From Schistocephalus solidus (taxonomy: Eukaryota > Platyhelminthes > Cestoda > Diphyllobothriidea > Diphyllobothriidae): 64,000 bases of DNA. The stretch is taken from NCBI GenBank assembly GCA_017591395.1, contig WEDG01001090.1:124001-188000 (forward strand), read 5' to 3'. A model generated the notes under the pieces. That model was not told where the DNA came from, did no database searches, and was given only the letters and a program-made list of their open reading frames with translations. The position numbers were made by a program, and so were the translations under genes. Shown here in pieces: positions 1 through 10,810 of the stretch (position 1 is its first letter; every line of letters starts with the position of its first letter).

Positions 1-330
1 TTTTAGCCCGTTCCGTCCAAGGAGATTTGGTTGTGTGTTTCCACTGACCAGATCAACCGGCAAATAATGAAGTTCTCCATCATTCTCAACTTCGACCGTA
101 AAGACCTTCCAAATTCTACGTTCTGTACAGTGTAATTACAAAAATCATGAACGAGCTGGAAGGAGACGGGGAAGTTCGGAAGAGAGACCTCATTGCCGAA
201 AGTAAGAACTGAAACATTGTCGATTTCAACCTTCAAGGAATGGCGATCAACCAGAAGCGTGATGGTGTAGGGCCATTGGTGCGGCGTGTCGGCTCGTCAT
301 CCCCAGGTGGATTAGGGTAGATGGCATGCA
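1..330 (-). other. Unrecognised short ORF with coding-like look
   Basis: Minus-strand frame reading QWPYTITLLVDRHSLKVEID and onward to a stop near 3. A TGA lies just upstream, so if real it would be an exon. The W..t.lvdrhsl.veiDn pattern faintly recalls a laminin-G beta strand. I cannot name it. Confidence 0.15.
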
Positions 331-1289
331 TGCAAGTGTTCGCTCGTCTTTTGGAGAAACACAATTGTTCGATGTGGCCGATTTTTTTGTAAAACGGTCT
401 TCCGGTGTCTACAGTTTGACCAACGGATATGATGAGGACCGAAACGTTAGCAGAATGGTTAAACTGCTGAAGCTTTTACGGGCGTGCTCTTGATGACTGG
501 CGATATCACAGGACCTGCCACGACAACTCCCTCCTCTCTGATAAGAGATTATCCCGTGCTTTTTCATGTCGCAAGCCAACGATAAACTGCTGAATGACCA
601 TTCCCTGATCGAATTTGTCTGCCTTGATCTCCCTATCTGTAGTCCTGGATGGCAAAAGTTAGATTCATAATAAAGTAACCAATGTATTGACTGGATTCCT
701 AACGCATCTGACAAAACCAATAGCGCCTCAAGAAGATATCGTCTTATTTCACCCCACACTAACTCGAGCTTTGTGAATGCTGTTTGGAGATCAGTAGCCT
801 CTTGCAGCTTAAGGGCATTGAAGTAACGTTGTCACAATTCCGCGAGATTGGTTCGGAAGAGTTTAATTTGATCGATAGCGTCTAGTGTAATCGGGCGAGA
901 CAACACCAGAATCAGTTCAAAATAATCCTCAAATATCCTTCTCCATTATAACCACGAGTCAGTTGAGGGTTTGGGAGCGTTTTTCGATCAGAAAGGTAGC
1001 GGTGCAGATAATAATGAAGTCATGTTCGTTTAGCTGTGTCGCCAATGTTATGTATGCAAAGCTGAGGGTTAGTTGTAGGCAGGACGTGTATTGAGCACTG
1101 GAGACAGCACAAGTGGCCAGTCGTGGAGACACGGCGGGGTATATGTTACGGGGAATGTCCTAGTCTGAAGGATGGTCAGTCGGAACAAAAGTGGTCCTGT
1201 CGTGCGTACGTGACCTTGAATGTTCGCTTTTCGCGGCGCAACCCCTGACGACGAACGTATTGCATGGCTGCCTTATCAAGGCACGGGAA
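331..1289. other. No recognisable gene
   Basis: Only short ORFs, no domain and no repeat family that I recognise. Confidence 0.5.
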
Positions 1290-1605
1290 TAGGAACCGCC
1301 CATAATACATGTGGCCTTGCGCCAAATTCCGGGGAAGTTAGGTTTAGACTAAGGTGAGGGTTACGATCAAGTTTAAGGATTAGATTTGATTTTCGCGTTA
1401 AGGTCAGATTTGGGGTTAGGATCAGGATTAGGCTAAAGGTTAAGGTTGGGGTTCGTGTTAACTGCGGGGTGTAGGTTTACGGTTGACCTAGGAATTGCAG
1501 TTTAGTTTTATCTTAGGGTTAGTGTAAGCTTTAAGACAGGAATATTTGCTCTTCCTGAAACTTATCGCAAGGCCGCCTATTTTAAGTGGACAGGTTGGTC
1601 CCTAT
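1290..1605. repeat. MITE-like element with TTAGGG-like interior
   Basis: Ends are imperfect inverted repeats: GTGGCCTTGCGCC near 1310-1322 and the complement of GGCGGCCTTGCG near 1567-1578. The interior (1335-1530) is a run of degenerate GGTTAG / TTAGGG-like hexamers. A related half copy in opposite orientation lies at 14880-15060. Confidence 0.5.
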
Positions 1606-2392
1606 CCCCGTGTCCCGTTTAAGCGGCCATATGAGACATTGTTACTATAAAAACAGTCGAGAGCCGTGCAAAAATTTACCAGGATCCTTGTCTACACCGT
1701 GAGAGATTGGGGTGATCAGTCGGAAGGGAGCAACAAACACCAAGTCGGTCACGCTGCAGTTCAAAGTCTGACTTCGATGCCACTCAAAGGCTAATGAGTG
1801 TCAGAGGCTGGTTGTAGAACCAGTTTGCTGCGTCATCTACATTAGGCAAACCAGTCGTGAGTTGAATAGGCTGTCACGATTCTGACTCGAATTCCATCCA
1901 CAGAGTCTTATGTTGAAAAGGACTTGGTTGTTTGCACTCACGCGTTCCGTTGGTTTGACTGGGTGGGCAAGTTGCTGGAATCGCCATATTCAGACCTGTT
2001 CAAGCGGTATCGAGGACTAAGGAGAACTGCTGTATCCTTCGCAGTGATATGGAGGCCATGGTCAGCGTCGACACCCACCACGGACAAATATGTGTTGACC
2101 CCAACCCTCTTACTCTCCCAGTAACATAAACATTCGCAAAACCGTCACGGTCAGCGAGTATACATTCCCAAACGTTTTATTAGCCACATTTTTTGACATC
2201 GCATTTACCCTTTGCCATCGTTTTCATGCCGGTCTTCCGTCTAGGAATTAAGCACTGTCGTAGTCATTTTGCTATATCTTTTATTTGTACACAGCGTTAT
2301 ATATATAAACATAGGCGATACAAGTGTCTGGGCTTTAAGCTAGTACTTATGTCGGAAGTACGGTATAGCGACGTATAGCATATGTTGATAAT
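1606..2392. other. No recognisable gene
   Basis: No protein similarity seen. The last ~60 bases (2333-2370, GTCGGAAGTACGGTATA) reappear at 10826-10862 and belong to a dispersed repeat next to the SINE array. Confidence 0.45.
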
Positions 2393-3740
2393 GTGGAACC
2401 GACACAGACAAGGGGGACCGGAATGGCCATTTCTGGCTTATTAGCCGTCATCAGCCAGTCATACCCAATCCCAATTGTGGCACACCTGGGATTCGAACCC
2501 GCGACCTTTGGTAATTGAGTCGAACGCTCTACCATTGAGCCACGGGCTCGTTGCTTTGTCGGTTGCGATCGGAAATATGATGATAGTGTGTGGCTCACCG
2601 ATCTGCTTAAGGAACATTTATGTTCCATTGTGCCCTGGAACTCAGACTAGAACCAACACAGGCGGTCGCATAATGACGTGTAGCATATGTTGATAATGTG
2701 GAACCGAGAAAGACAAGGGAGACCGGAATGGCCATTTCTGGCTTATTAGCCGTCATCAGCCAGTCATACCCAATCCCAATTGTGGCACACCTGGGATTTG
2801 AACCCGCGACCTTTGGTAATTGAGTCGAACGCTCTACCATTGAGCCACGGGCTCGTTGCTTTGTCGGTTGCGATCGGGAATATGATGATAGTGTGTGGCT
2901 CACAGATCTGCTTAAGGAACATTTATGTTCCATTGTGCCCTGGAACTCAGACTAGAACCAACACAGGCAGTCGCATAATGACGTGTAGCATATGTTGATA
3001 ATGTGGAACCGAGAAAGACAAGGGAGACCGGAATGGCCATTTCTGGCTTATTAGCCGTCATCAGCCAGTCATACCCAATCCCAAGTGTGGCACAACTGGG
3101 ATTTGAACCCGCGACCTTTGGTTATTGAGTCGAACGCTCTACCATTGAGCCACGGGCTCGTTGCTTTGTCGGTTGCGATCGGGAATATGATGATAGTGTG
3201 TGGCTCACCGATCTCTTTAAGGAACATTTATGTTCCATTGTGCCCTGGAACTCAGACTAGAACCAACACAGGCGGTCGCATAATGAAATGTAGCATATGT
3301 TGATAATGTGGAACCGAGAAAGACAAGGGAGACCGGAATGGCCATTTCTGGCTTATTAGCCGTCATCAGCCAGTCATACCCAATCCCACTTGTGGCACAA
3401 CTGGGATTTGAACCCGCGACCTTTGGTTATTGAGTCGAACGCTCTACCATTGAGCCACGGGCTCGTTGCTTTGTCGGTTGCGATCGGGAATATGATGATA
3501 GTGTGTGGCTCACCGATCTGTTTAAGGAACATTTATGTTCCATTGTGCCCTGGAACTCAGACTAGAGCCCTCACAGGCGGTCGCATAGTGACGTGTAGCA
3601 TATGTTGATACTGTGGAACCGAGAAAGACAAGGGAGACTGGAATGACCATTTCTGGCTTATTAGCCGTCATCAGCCAGTCATACCCAATCCCATGTGTGG
3701 CACACCTGGGATTCGAACCCGCGACCTTTGTTAATTGAGT
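2393..3740. repeat. Tandem array of a 305-bp tRNA-derived SINE (4 copies plus a partial)
   Basis: Units start at 2393, 2698, 3003, 3308 and 3613 with an exact 305-bp period and only scattered substitutions. Each contains, on the minus strand, a tRNA-like stretch with A-box-like TGGCTCAATGGTAGAGC and B-box GGTTCGAATCC (or GGTTCAAATCC), e.g. 2477-2549. The fifth unit is cut at about 3740, where a LINE begins. Head-to-tail SINE copies with so exact a period suggest tandem amplification after insertion. Confidence 0.85.
2477..2549 (-). repeat. tRNA-related promoter region of the SINE (first copy)
   Basis: Internal Pol III A and B boxes are visible, but the acceptor and T stems do not close properly. 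It is a tRNA-derived SINE head, not a functional tRNA. Equivalent copies lie about 305, 610 and 915 bp further on. Confidence 0.7.
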
Positions 3741-4612
3741 TTTTAAACTCAAACAAACAACAATACCCCCCATCCTCATCCCCCTCGCCATACCCTCCAG
3801 CCTGGAGTTTTTGTTCCCTTTTAGACAATCCTAGGAGCAACCGGGCGGAACGGAGGACGGCGCTAGTCGCTCGGGAATTGGTGCGCTACAAGGTGGACAT
3901 TGCTGCTCTCAGCGAGACCCGATTCTCTGAACAGGGTCAGCTGGAGCAGGTGGGTGCCGGCTACACCTTTATCTGGAGCGGCCGGTCAAAGGCAGAGCGA
4001 CACGACGCTGGTGTTGCCTTTGCCATCCAAAACGACAGTGTTGGATGTCTGCCGCAGGGTATCAATGATCGCCTGATGAGCCTACGCCCGCCTCTTTGGG
4101 GAGGCAAGTTCGCCACATCGTCAGTGCCTACGCTCCGCCAATGACAAGCTCTGATGCTGCGAAGGAACCATTCTACGAGGACCTGCATGCCCTGCTGGCG
4201 ACTGTGCCGAAGCTGGACGGTTAATTGTCCTGTGTAACTTCAACGCCCGCGTCGGGACGGACCACGCTGCCTGGCAGGGAGTGCTGGGTCCCCATGGTCT
4301 TGGGAAATGTAACGATAACGGCCTCCTTTTTCTGCAAACGTGTGCGGAACACCGTCTCCTGCTGACCAACACCTTCTTCCGCCTTCCGACGCGGGAGAAG
4401 GCCACGTGGATGCACCCTCGGTCGCGGCGCTGGCATCTGCTGGACTATGTTCTCGTCCGGAGGCGAGATCGACAGGACGTGCTGGTAACCAAGGCGATCC
4501 GCGATCCGATGGTTGGACAGATCACCGCCTCGTCATCTCCCAGATGAGGCTCCGACTGCAACCCCGACGAAGGCCCCAAGGTAAGCGGCCGCCAGGTAAG
4601 TTAAATACTCTT
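3741..4612 (+). pseudogene. LINE A, 5' part: endonuclease domain (broken)
   Basis: Apurinic-like (EEP) endonuclease of a non-LTR retrotransposon. It is visible as RTALVARELVRYKVDIAALS and ETRFSEQGQLEQVGAGYTF, then SGRSKAERHDAGVAFAIQND and [11 protein letters not shown]. After frame changes come [49 protein letters not shown] and RPQGKRPPGKLNT. The domain is spread over at least two frames, so it is inactive. It starts directly against the cut SINE copy and is interrupted at 4612 by a PLE. Its continuation is at 7648. The family is one I associate with tapeworm genomes. Confidence 0.85.
4603..4612 (+). repeat. Target-site duplication, left copy (PLE 1)
   Basis: AAATACTCTT, identical to 7638-7647, flanks the Penelope-like element. 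Deleting the element plus one copy joins K-L-N-T-L to L-L-N-L-P-A in the LINE frame. Confidence 0.85.
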
Positions 4613-4965
4613 GTCAGAAGACTAGTTGGCGAGCGTACGCATGCTTTCGATATATTCTCATCGGGCCAGTGCATTCATATGGGAAACGGAGTACAAGCTA
4701 AGATATAAAATCAATAAGGTTCATCTCGTCATTCCAGTGAGTCGTGTTAAATGGGGATGGGGTAGCGATAAGAGACAAATGGTTAAGCGGTAGTGAGGGT
4801 TTGATGGTCGTTCACGAAAGCGAAGGGGGGGGAGGGGAAGAGGAGAATGGCCTGGACTGCATGTAATTAAGCCATCGTTGGCCATGCTAAGCGCGGAGCT
4901 TGTAGGAGGTTCTTTTGTGCGCACAAGACCGGTTTTCTCAACCGGATAGCGGTGGCTTCTGATTT
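4613..4965 (+). repeat. PLE 1 left terminal repeat (inverted partner at 7247-7637)
   Basis: Reads inward GTCAGAAGACTAGTTGGCGA and matches the complement of the right end over about 350 bp, with few mismatches and small indels. It includes the G-rich run (4827-4842) and GTGCGCACAAGACCGG. Confidence 0.85.
4621..4670 (-). ncRNA. Hammerhead ribozyme motif (PLE 1, left end)
   Basis: Minus strand: stem I ACUGGC / GCC...AGU, core CCGAUGAG, a 2-bp stem II (GA/UC), GAAA, a tiny stem III (GC/GC) and U-C at the predicted cleavage site. It has the same 50-nt layout as 7541-7590. The core has C for U in CUGAUGA. Confidence 0.68.
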
Positions 4966-7059
4966 TGCTAGCAGCCGCTGATCCAGTGAAGTGGGATAGT
5001 TTGGTGGCACTTTATAAGTCACACGGAAGGCTTCGTTAGGATCCACACGGTGCCCGGAATCCACCAGGTGTGCGAGAATAGCGCTGTTTATGCTTTTAAC
5101 TTTGCCTTTTCTCAGCCATGCCGGGAGGTGTTCCTTTATTCTTTTGGCTAGGCACCAACTCGTGCGACCAATAGAACCTGCTCCACAGGAGCAAGTGAAT
5201 GAGTAGATGCACATGGAGGTGGTCTGAGCCGGCAAACTATCCTTACCTTCCCCGTGTAAAACAGGGTTGGTTGAGAATAATATCCGAATTCTCGCCGCTG
5301 GGAAGGTTCGTGCGACGGCTTGGTCAAGGCGTCTTTTCAGGAGTTCACTTGCCGCATCTCCTTGGAAGGGGACTTTGAGAAATGGGGTTTTCCTTTTTTC
5401 CGCAGTAAGTGTGGTGGGTTTTTTTATGGTCTTGCGACCATATTCTTTGTAATAAATCTATCTGGATAGCCATTTTCGTGAGTTAAGTTCTGGATCTTTC
5501 GGAGCTCTTCTTCGATACAGTCCGCCGAACAAATTTGTCTAGCCCTTTGCGCCAAACAACGGACTAGATTGTGTTTCTGTTGGATGGGTAGGAAACTGCC
5601 GAAGTTTGTATATTGCCCAGACCAGGTTTTCTTTCGATGAACGCTTCTTCGGACACTACCGTCAGGTCTTCGGCTTAGGAGAACGTCTAAGAAAGGAAGC
5701 GAATCTCCCGTTTCTACCTCCAACGTGAACTTTATGAACGGATGTGCTTGATTAATAGCATCTAAGAGTGCATCTACATTGGTTTCTGCATTGGTAATCG
5801 CAAAGAGGTCGTCAACGTAGCGCCGTAGTGTTTTAGTTTATTGATCTGATTGCTTAACTGGGATTTTTCCAGTTTGCCCGTGAATACATCGGCTAAGAGA
5901 GGTCCAAGGGGCGAGCCCATAGCTACACCATCTATTTGTCTGTATAGTTGGTTGTCAAAAAGTAACTGCACGTTTAATGTGCATCTTAGTAATAGTTCCT
6001 TTAGTGCATTCGTCATTATTCCTATTACTTGCTGATTTGTCAATAAGAATTCGCAATGTACTCGAATGTCTCAGTGACCGGCACGTTTGTAAAAAGCGAT
6101 GAGACGTCTAAAGAGAGCATCACCATGCCGTTTAAGTTTATGTCTTTGACGCTGTCAATAAATTCGAACGTATCCCGATAAATACGTGGCACCAGCTGAC
6201 GCTGTATGGGCTTGAGTTTCTCAGCCAATCATTTTGCTATTGAATGATACGGCGAGTTGCGCATGTCTCAAATTAGACGGACTGGCAGGCCCTCCTTGTG
6301 GATCTTCGGTAAACCATACAACCGAGGGATGTGTGTGCCTACTGGTCGGAGGCGTTCGAGGTCACGGTCATTTATGACACCCTCTGCGCGAAGTCTTTTT
6401 AAACAGTCTGTCAGCTGTGCCTCTACTTCATCCATGCTATTCTTTTCTTTCTCCACTTTCTTGAATTTTGTCTGGTCTGACAATATGGACTGCATCTTCG
6501 TTACGTATTCGGATCTGTTCATTATAACTACACCTGTTCCTTTGTCCGGTCTAGTTATCAAGATAACTTTGTTCTCTCGAAGCTTTTTTAACTTCTCGAC
6601 GTGCTGTTTTGTTAGTTATCCTCGTCTGGTTCGATTCTTGTTCAGGTATTGATAATTAAAATTCACCAGTGTTGATTTAAAGTGTTGAACACTATCTGCG
6701 GAGATGGGCTTTAAGTCGTAAGTTTGATTGCAGAGATTCTCAAATTGGGTTTCCAACTCTAACTGACTAGCTTTCCGACCAGGCATGCAGAATGTAGGAC
6801 CCAAGGATAATGCTTCGAGCGATGTTTTATCCAGTGCCATAGAAGAATAGTTGTGTACGTAATGATCTGAATCTTTTGGAAACCTTGATTGTGGTTTAAT
6901 TTCATGCACCTTTTGAAGAAGTGACAATCTCTTCGCGTCTCCACGTTTTCTTCGTATGGTCTGAATATAGCTGCTAAATTCTGTTCTCTCGTCTTCTGTC
7001 AGGGTGTCCAACACGACAGCGCGTTGACCCACGTGATGCTCTAATTCTTCGATCTTCAC
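4867..7059 (-). pseudogene. PLE 1 polyprotein: reverse transcriptase + GIY-YIG endonuclease (frameshifted)
   Basis: N-terminal region 7059-6616 (VHNYSSMALDKTSLEALSLG). RT: MITRPDKGTGVVIMNRSEYV and RLYGLPKIHKEGLPVRLI at 6561-6268; FEFIDSVKDINLNGMVMLSL with DVSSLFTNVP at 6228-6040; [20 protein letters not shown] at 6043-5774; active-site YVDD intact at 5808-5819; [16 protein letters not shown] from 5723. The GIY-YIG-like end (5235-4867) reads [20 protein letters not shown], and its C terminus runs into the left terminal repeat. Pieces 1-3 share one frame with a stop between; later pieces are shifted at least three times, so the copy is dead although young-looking. Confidence 0.87.
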
Positions 7060-7246
7060 ACGCGTGTATTCCAGTTGGTTCTCTGCGTATCTCCTCAGAG
7101 TTTCGGTGGTAACAATGTACCGTTGCGCCGCAGCGCTCTCCAGTAGTGGTTCGGATACTCGTTTCTTTCAATACATTCCCCAATAAAATTGGCCAGTAGT
7201 GTCGCCTCCACAAGTCTGGTGATGAAACGAAGGTACCCAGCAACAG

Positions 7247-7637
7247 TAGAAGCCACCGCCATCCGGTTGAGAATACCGGTCTTGTGCGCACAAAAGAACC
7301 TCCTACAAGCTCCGCACTTAGCATGGCCAACGATGGCTTAATTACATGCAGTCCAGGCCGTTCTGCTCTTCCCCTCCCCTCCCCCCTTCGCTTTCGTGAA
7401 CGACCATCAAACCCTACTGCCGCTTTACCATTTGTCTCTTATCGCTACCCCCTCCCCCGTTTAACACGAGTCACTGGTATGACGAGATGAACTTTATTGA
7501 TTTTATGTCTTAGCTTGTACTCCGTTTCCCATATACATGTACTGGCCCGATGAGAATTTATCGAAAGCACGCGTATGCTCGCCAACTAGTCTTCTGAATC
7601 CTTTGATGGGAATGTTTGCAACTCTAAAGCAGTCCAA
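7247..7637 (-). repeat. PLE 1 right terminal repeat (inverted)
   Basis: Inverted copy of 4613-4965. About 40 extra bases (7597-7637) lie at the outer end, beyond the hammerhead motif. Confidence 0.82.
7541..7590 (+). ncRNA. Hammerhead ribozyme motif (PLE 1, right end)
   Basis: Plus strand: GGC 7544-7546 pairs GCC 7581-7583, and ACU pairs AGU 7588-7590. Core CCGAUGAG 7547-7554, GAAA 7563-7566, stem III GCA/UGC (7567-7569 with 7576-7578), U 7579, predicted cleavage after C 7580. Opposite in strand to the PLE coding frame. Confidence 0.68.
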
Positions 7638-7647
7638 AAATACTCTT
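7638..7647 (+). repeat. Target-site duplication, right copy (PLE 1)
   Basis: AAATACTCTT, second copy of the 10-bp duplication. Confidence 0.85.
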
Positions 7648-9718
7648 TTGTTGAATTTGCCTGCTTACTGTTTTGATTTCTGCAACAAAATAACCGAGAA
7701 ACTGGAGGACCTGCATGCTCCAGATAATGACGGCACCCTGGAAACACGATGGTGCCAACTGCGAAATGTCATCCAGTCCACCGCTCTCGAAGTCCTCGGA
7801 CGCGCACGCCATCAACTGGTTTGACTGGTTTGACAACAATGACGCCGACATCAGCAACTTACTCACAGAGAAGGCTGGACTACACAAAGCCTTCATGGAC
7901 CTTCGGACTGACGCCACCAAAGCAGCTTTCTTCAGATGCCGGCGCCTTGTACGGCAACGGCTGCGGGAGATGCAGGATGCCTGGATGATCCGAAAGGCTG
8001 AGGAAATCCAGGGGGATGCGGACCGCAATGAAATGAAAAACTTTTTCAAAGCCACCAAGGCCATCTACGACCCGTGTATCAAGAGGACCGCACCGCTGCT
8101 CAGCTCTGACGGCACTACACTGCTGACAGAGAAATCGAAAATTTTGAAGCGCTGGGCCGAGCACTTCAGAAGTGTCCTTAATTGCTCATCAGCCATGCCC
8201 GATGCTGCCATTGGCCGGCTCCCTCAAGTGGACACGAACAATGACCTGGATCTGCCGCCTTCCCTACCAGAAACAATCCGGGCCGTGCAGCAGATTTCCA
8301 GCGGTAAAGCACCGGGATCCGACGCAATCCCACCGGAAGTCTACAAGCACGGTGGGCCCCGGCTCATGGCAGAACTCACAACACTCTTCCAGGAGATGTG
8401 GCGCCAAGGACAAGCTCCTCAGGATTTCAATGACGCGACCATCGTCCATCTCTACAAATGGAAAGGGAATCAGCAACTCTGTGATAATCACAGAGGCATC
8501 TCGTTGCTCAACATCGCCGGGAGGATCTTTGGCCGTATCCTTCTCAATCATCTGAACGGTCACCTAGAGCAGGGCCTGCTCCCCGAAAGCCAATGTGGCT
8601 TCCGCCGACACCGCGGGACAACCGATATGATCTTTGCAACCCGCCAGCTACAAGAGAAGTGCCAGGAGATGTGAACTCACCTATACACTACCTTCGTGGA
8701 TCTGACGAAAGCCTTCGACACGGTGAATCGCGACGGACTGCGGAAAGTCATGCAGAAATTTGGCTTTCCTTAGCGGTTCACGCACATGGTGCATCAGCTT
8801 CATGTCGGGATGACGGCACGCGTCACTAACAACGGGGCGGTATCCGAAGCATTCGCAGTGACCAACGGAGGGAAGCAGGGCTGCGTATTGGCTCCCATCC
8901 TGTTCAGTCTCAGGTTTTCTGCTATGCTTATGGACGCCTACCGTGATGAACAGCCTGGTATCCGCATTGCCCTCAGAACTGGAAGACATCTTTTCAACAG
9001 TCGGCATATGCAGGCTTCAAAGCATGAGTCTACGACTACAGTCCATGAATTGCTCTTTGCGGACGACTGCGCCCGTAACACCGTGACGGAGTAGGACATG
9101 CAAAGGAGTATGAACCTCTTCGCCGCAGGCTGTGCCGATTTTGGTTTAACAATCAGTACAGCCAAACGGTTGTCATACACCAGCCGCCACCCAGCGCGGA
9201 ATACGATGCTCCCCGAATAAATGTCAACGGTGCTCATCTCAAAAATGATGAAACCTTAGCTTATCTAGGAAGCACGCTGTCACGCACCACGAGAATCAAT
9301 GACGAGGTTGCCCAACGGATCTCCAAAGCTAGTCAGGCCTTCGGCCGGCTGCAGGCCTCCGTGTGGGATCGCCACGGTATTCACCTGAAAACCAAACGGA
9401 AGATATACAAGGTCGTCGTCTTGACGACCCTCCTTTACGGAGTGGAGACCTGGACCGTCTACTCGAACCAAGCCAGAAAGCTGAATCACCTCCATCTCAG
9501 CTGCCTCCGCAGAATACTGAAGCTGAGATGGCAAGACAGGATCCCGGACACGGAGGTCAACAACGACGCTACAAGGACACTTCGAAGAAATCGCTGAAGC
9601 AACTGCAAATCAACCCGGCGACCCGGGAGGACCTCGCCCAGGATAGACCGGCATGAAGAAGATCCATGAAGACTGGTTCAGCAATCTATGAGGCCAACCG
9701 GATCGACGCCGCCAAGGT

Positions 9719-9719
<1 letters not shown>
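7648..9719 (+). pseudogene. LINE A, 3' part: reverse transcriptase (broken)
   Basis: Continues the interrupted LINE. NLPAYCFDF and a linker lead into an RT: APGSDAIPPEVYKHGGP, NHRGISLLNIAGRIFGRILL, GLLPESQCGFRRHRGTTDMI, FVDLTKAFDTVNRDGL, GGKQGCVLAPILFSL and the catalytic FADD at 9056-9067. The C-terminal region ([48 protein letters not shown]) follows. There are stops after QLQEKCQEM (about 8672), after FGFP and near VTE, and later frameshifts. It ends at [14 protein letters not shown] and runs into (TA)n, so the C2H2-finger tail seen in a relative at 58.5 kb is missing. Confidence 0.9.

Positions 9720-9777
<58 letters not shown>
9719..9777. repeat. (TA)n microsatellite
   Basis: About 58 bases of alternating TA, directly at the 3' break of LINE A. 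Confidence 0.97.
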
Positions 9778-9779
<2 letters not shown>

Positions 9780-9853
9780 CAGAATAACATGACCGACAAA
9801 GACAAGGGAGACTGGAATGGCCATTTCTGGCTTATTAGCCGTCATCAGCCAGC
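9778..9853 (+). repeat. SINE fragment between (TA)n tracts
   Basis: Matches the 305-bp SINE unit from its GACAAGGGAGAC..GGAATGG part to CATCAGCCAG, then passes straight into TA repeats. The tRNA-like part is missing. Confidence 0.8.
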
Positions 9854-9990
<137 letters not shown>

Positions 9991-10026
9991 AGAAAAAGGC
10001 GATCTCAGGGACTATAGGTGTATTGT

Positions 10027-10067
10027 CCTGACGTTTCAAAAAGCATACAAGCTTCCATCGTCGGAGG
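10027..10067 (-). ncRNA. Hammerhead ribozyme motif with minimal stem III (PLE 2)
   Basis: Minus strand: CCU/AGG stem I, core CCGACGA (10064-10058), a long stem II built on AAGC/GCUU, GAAA (10037-10034), then CGUC. Stem III can only be AC/GU with no loop, the arrangement known from PLE hammerheads that are thought to act as dimers. Predicted cleavage is after 10030. Confidence 0.65.
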
Positions 10068-10393
10068 TGAGTATCGTACCGCGTCTCACAGTATTTATAG
10101 GGGGTGATAGCCATTTTTGTAACACAGCGTTGATTGGACGGGTTTACCTTAACAGTGTACACGATAGGAGGACGGGGTGGGGGAGTCCTTACTTGGCTTT
10201 GGCGTTCTTTGCCGGCATACACACAAGAACTTGCTGTCAGTTGACATGTCTCTGGTTGAGGGGGGGCGGCCATTGTCTGGGTCCGCATTGACCTCAATTG
10301 GCGCCCTGGGTCGATAGTCATGTTTGTGTCCTGAGGGCATGTCTCTTCGTCTGTCGGGGTAGTAATTGATGCGGTGGTAATCATGACTGCGCC

Positions 10394-10810
10394 TTAGTCG
10401 GCGCCGAGTTGTGGCGTGGTTAGGTGCATATCCGTCCTAGATTCTCCCACGGCGGAATTCACGTTTGGCCTAATTCCGTGTTTGCTCTTACGTTCGATGA
10501 GCTGCGCCCGGAGGGCTTGGTAGGCTGCCGGAAGGGCGACACAACGGTTGATCGACGTAGACTTTGTGTGCCAGGCTTCGATTGTTTCCCTGGTTACGCG
10601 GTCATTTCCTTGACCCAGGATTTTGGCGTTTTGGAAGGCGAACGTGTGCCCAGAGTTCGCACAGTGTACCGCCACCAGGGACAATGGGTTCATTCTCCTC
10701 ACTGCCCGCACGTGTCCGGTAACACGGGTCTGCAACCGCTTCCCTGTCTCTCCGACGTAGTTAACTTCACAGGAGTCAGATTGGATCTGGTAGATGATGT
10801 TTGACGTCTC
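10394..10810 (-). pseudogene. PLE 2 GIY-YIG endonuclease part
   Basis: Frame reads NIIYQIQSDSCEVNYVGETG and then KRLQTRVTGHVRAVRRMNPL, with SLVAVHCANSGHTFAFQNAK and GQGNDRVTRETIEAWHT further on. It contains the GIY-YIG-type Y..VNYVG motif and downstream Arg/Glu/His residues, and carries on to ALPAAYQALRAQLIERK. The frame is open over about 130 residues, but the RT to which it belongs is deleted. Confidence 0.85.

Larger units (their letters stand above)
4613..7637 (-). mobile_element. PLE 1: Penelope-like element with inverted terminal repeats
   Basis: About 3.0 kb, inserted in LINE A and bounded by a 10-bp duplication. The coding strand is minus: RT core followed by a GIY-YIG endonuclease. 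The two ends (about 4613-4965 and 7247-7637) are long inverted copies of each other, each containing a hammerhead-ribozyme motif. PLEs are known to carry LTR-like repeats in direct or inverted orientation and hammerhead motifs (established for the group). Confidence 0.88.

Noticed and set aside
1335..1530. A chromosome end (telomere)
   Set aside because: Hexamers are degenerate, short and enclosed by inverted repeats, with unique sequence on both sides.
2477..3470. tRNA genes in the 305-bp repeats
   Set aside because: A and B boxes are present, but the acceptor and T stems do not pair and the unit continues as a SINE body.
4613..7637. Inverted ends as those of a DNA transposon
   Set aside because: The interior encodes a PLE RT with GIY-YIG, and the ends carry PLE-type hammerhead motifs. 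No transposase is present.
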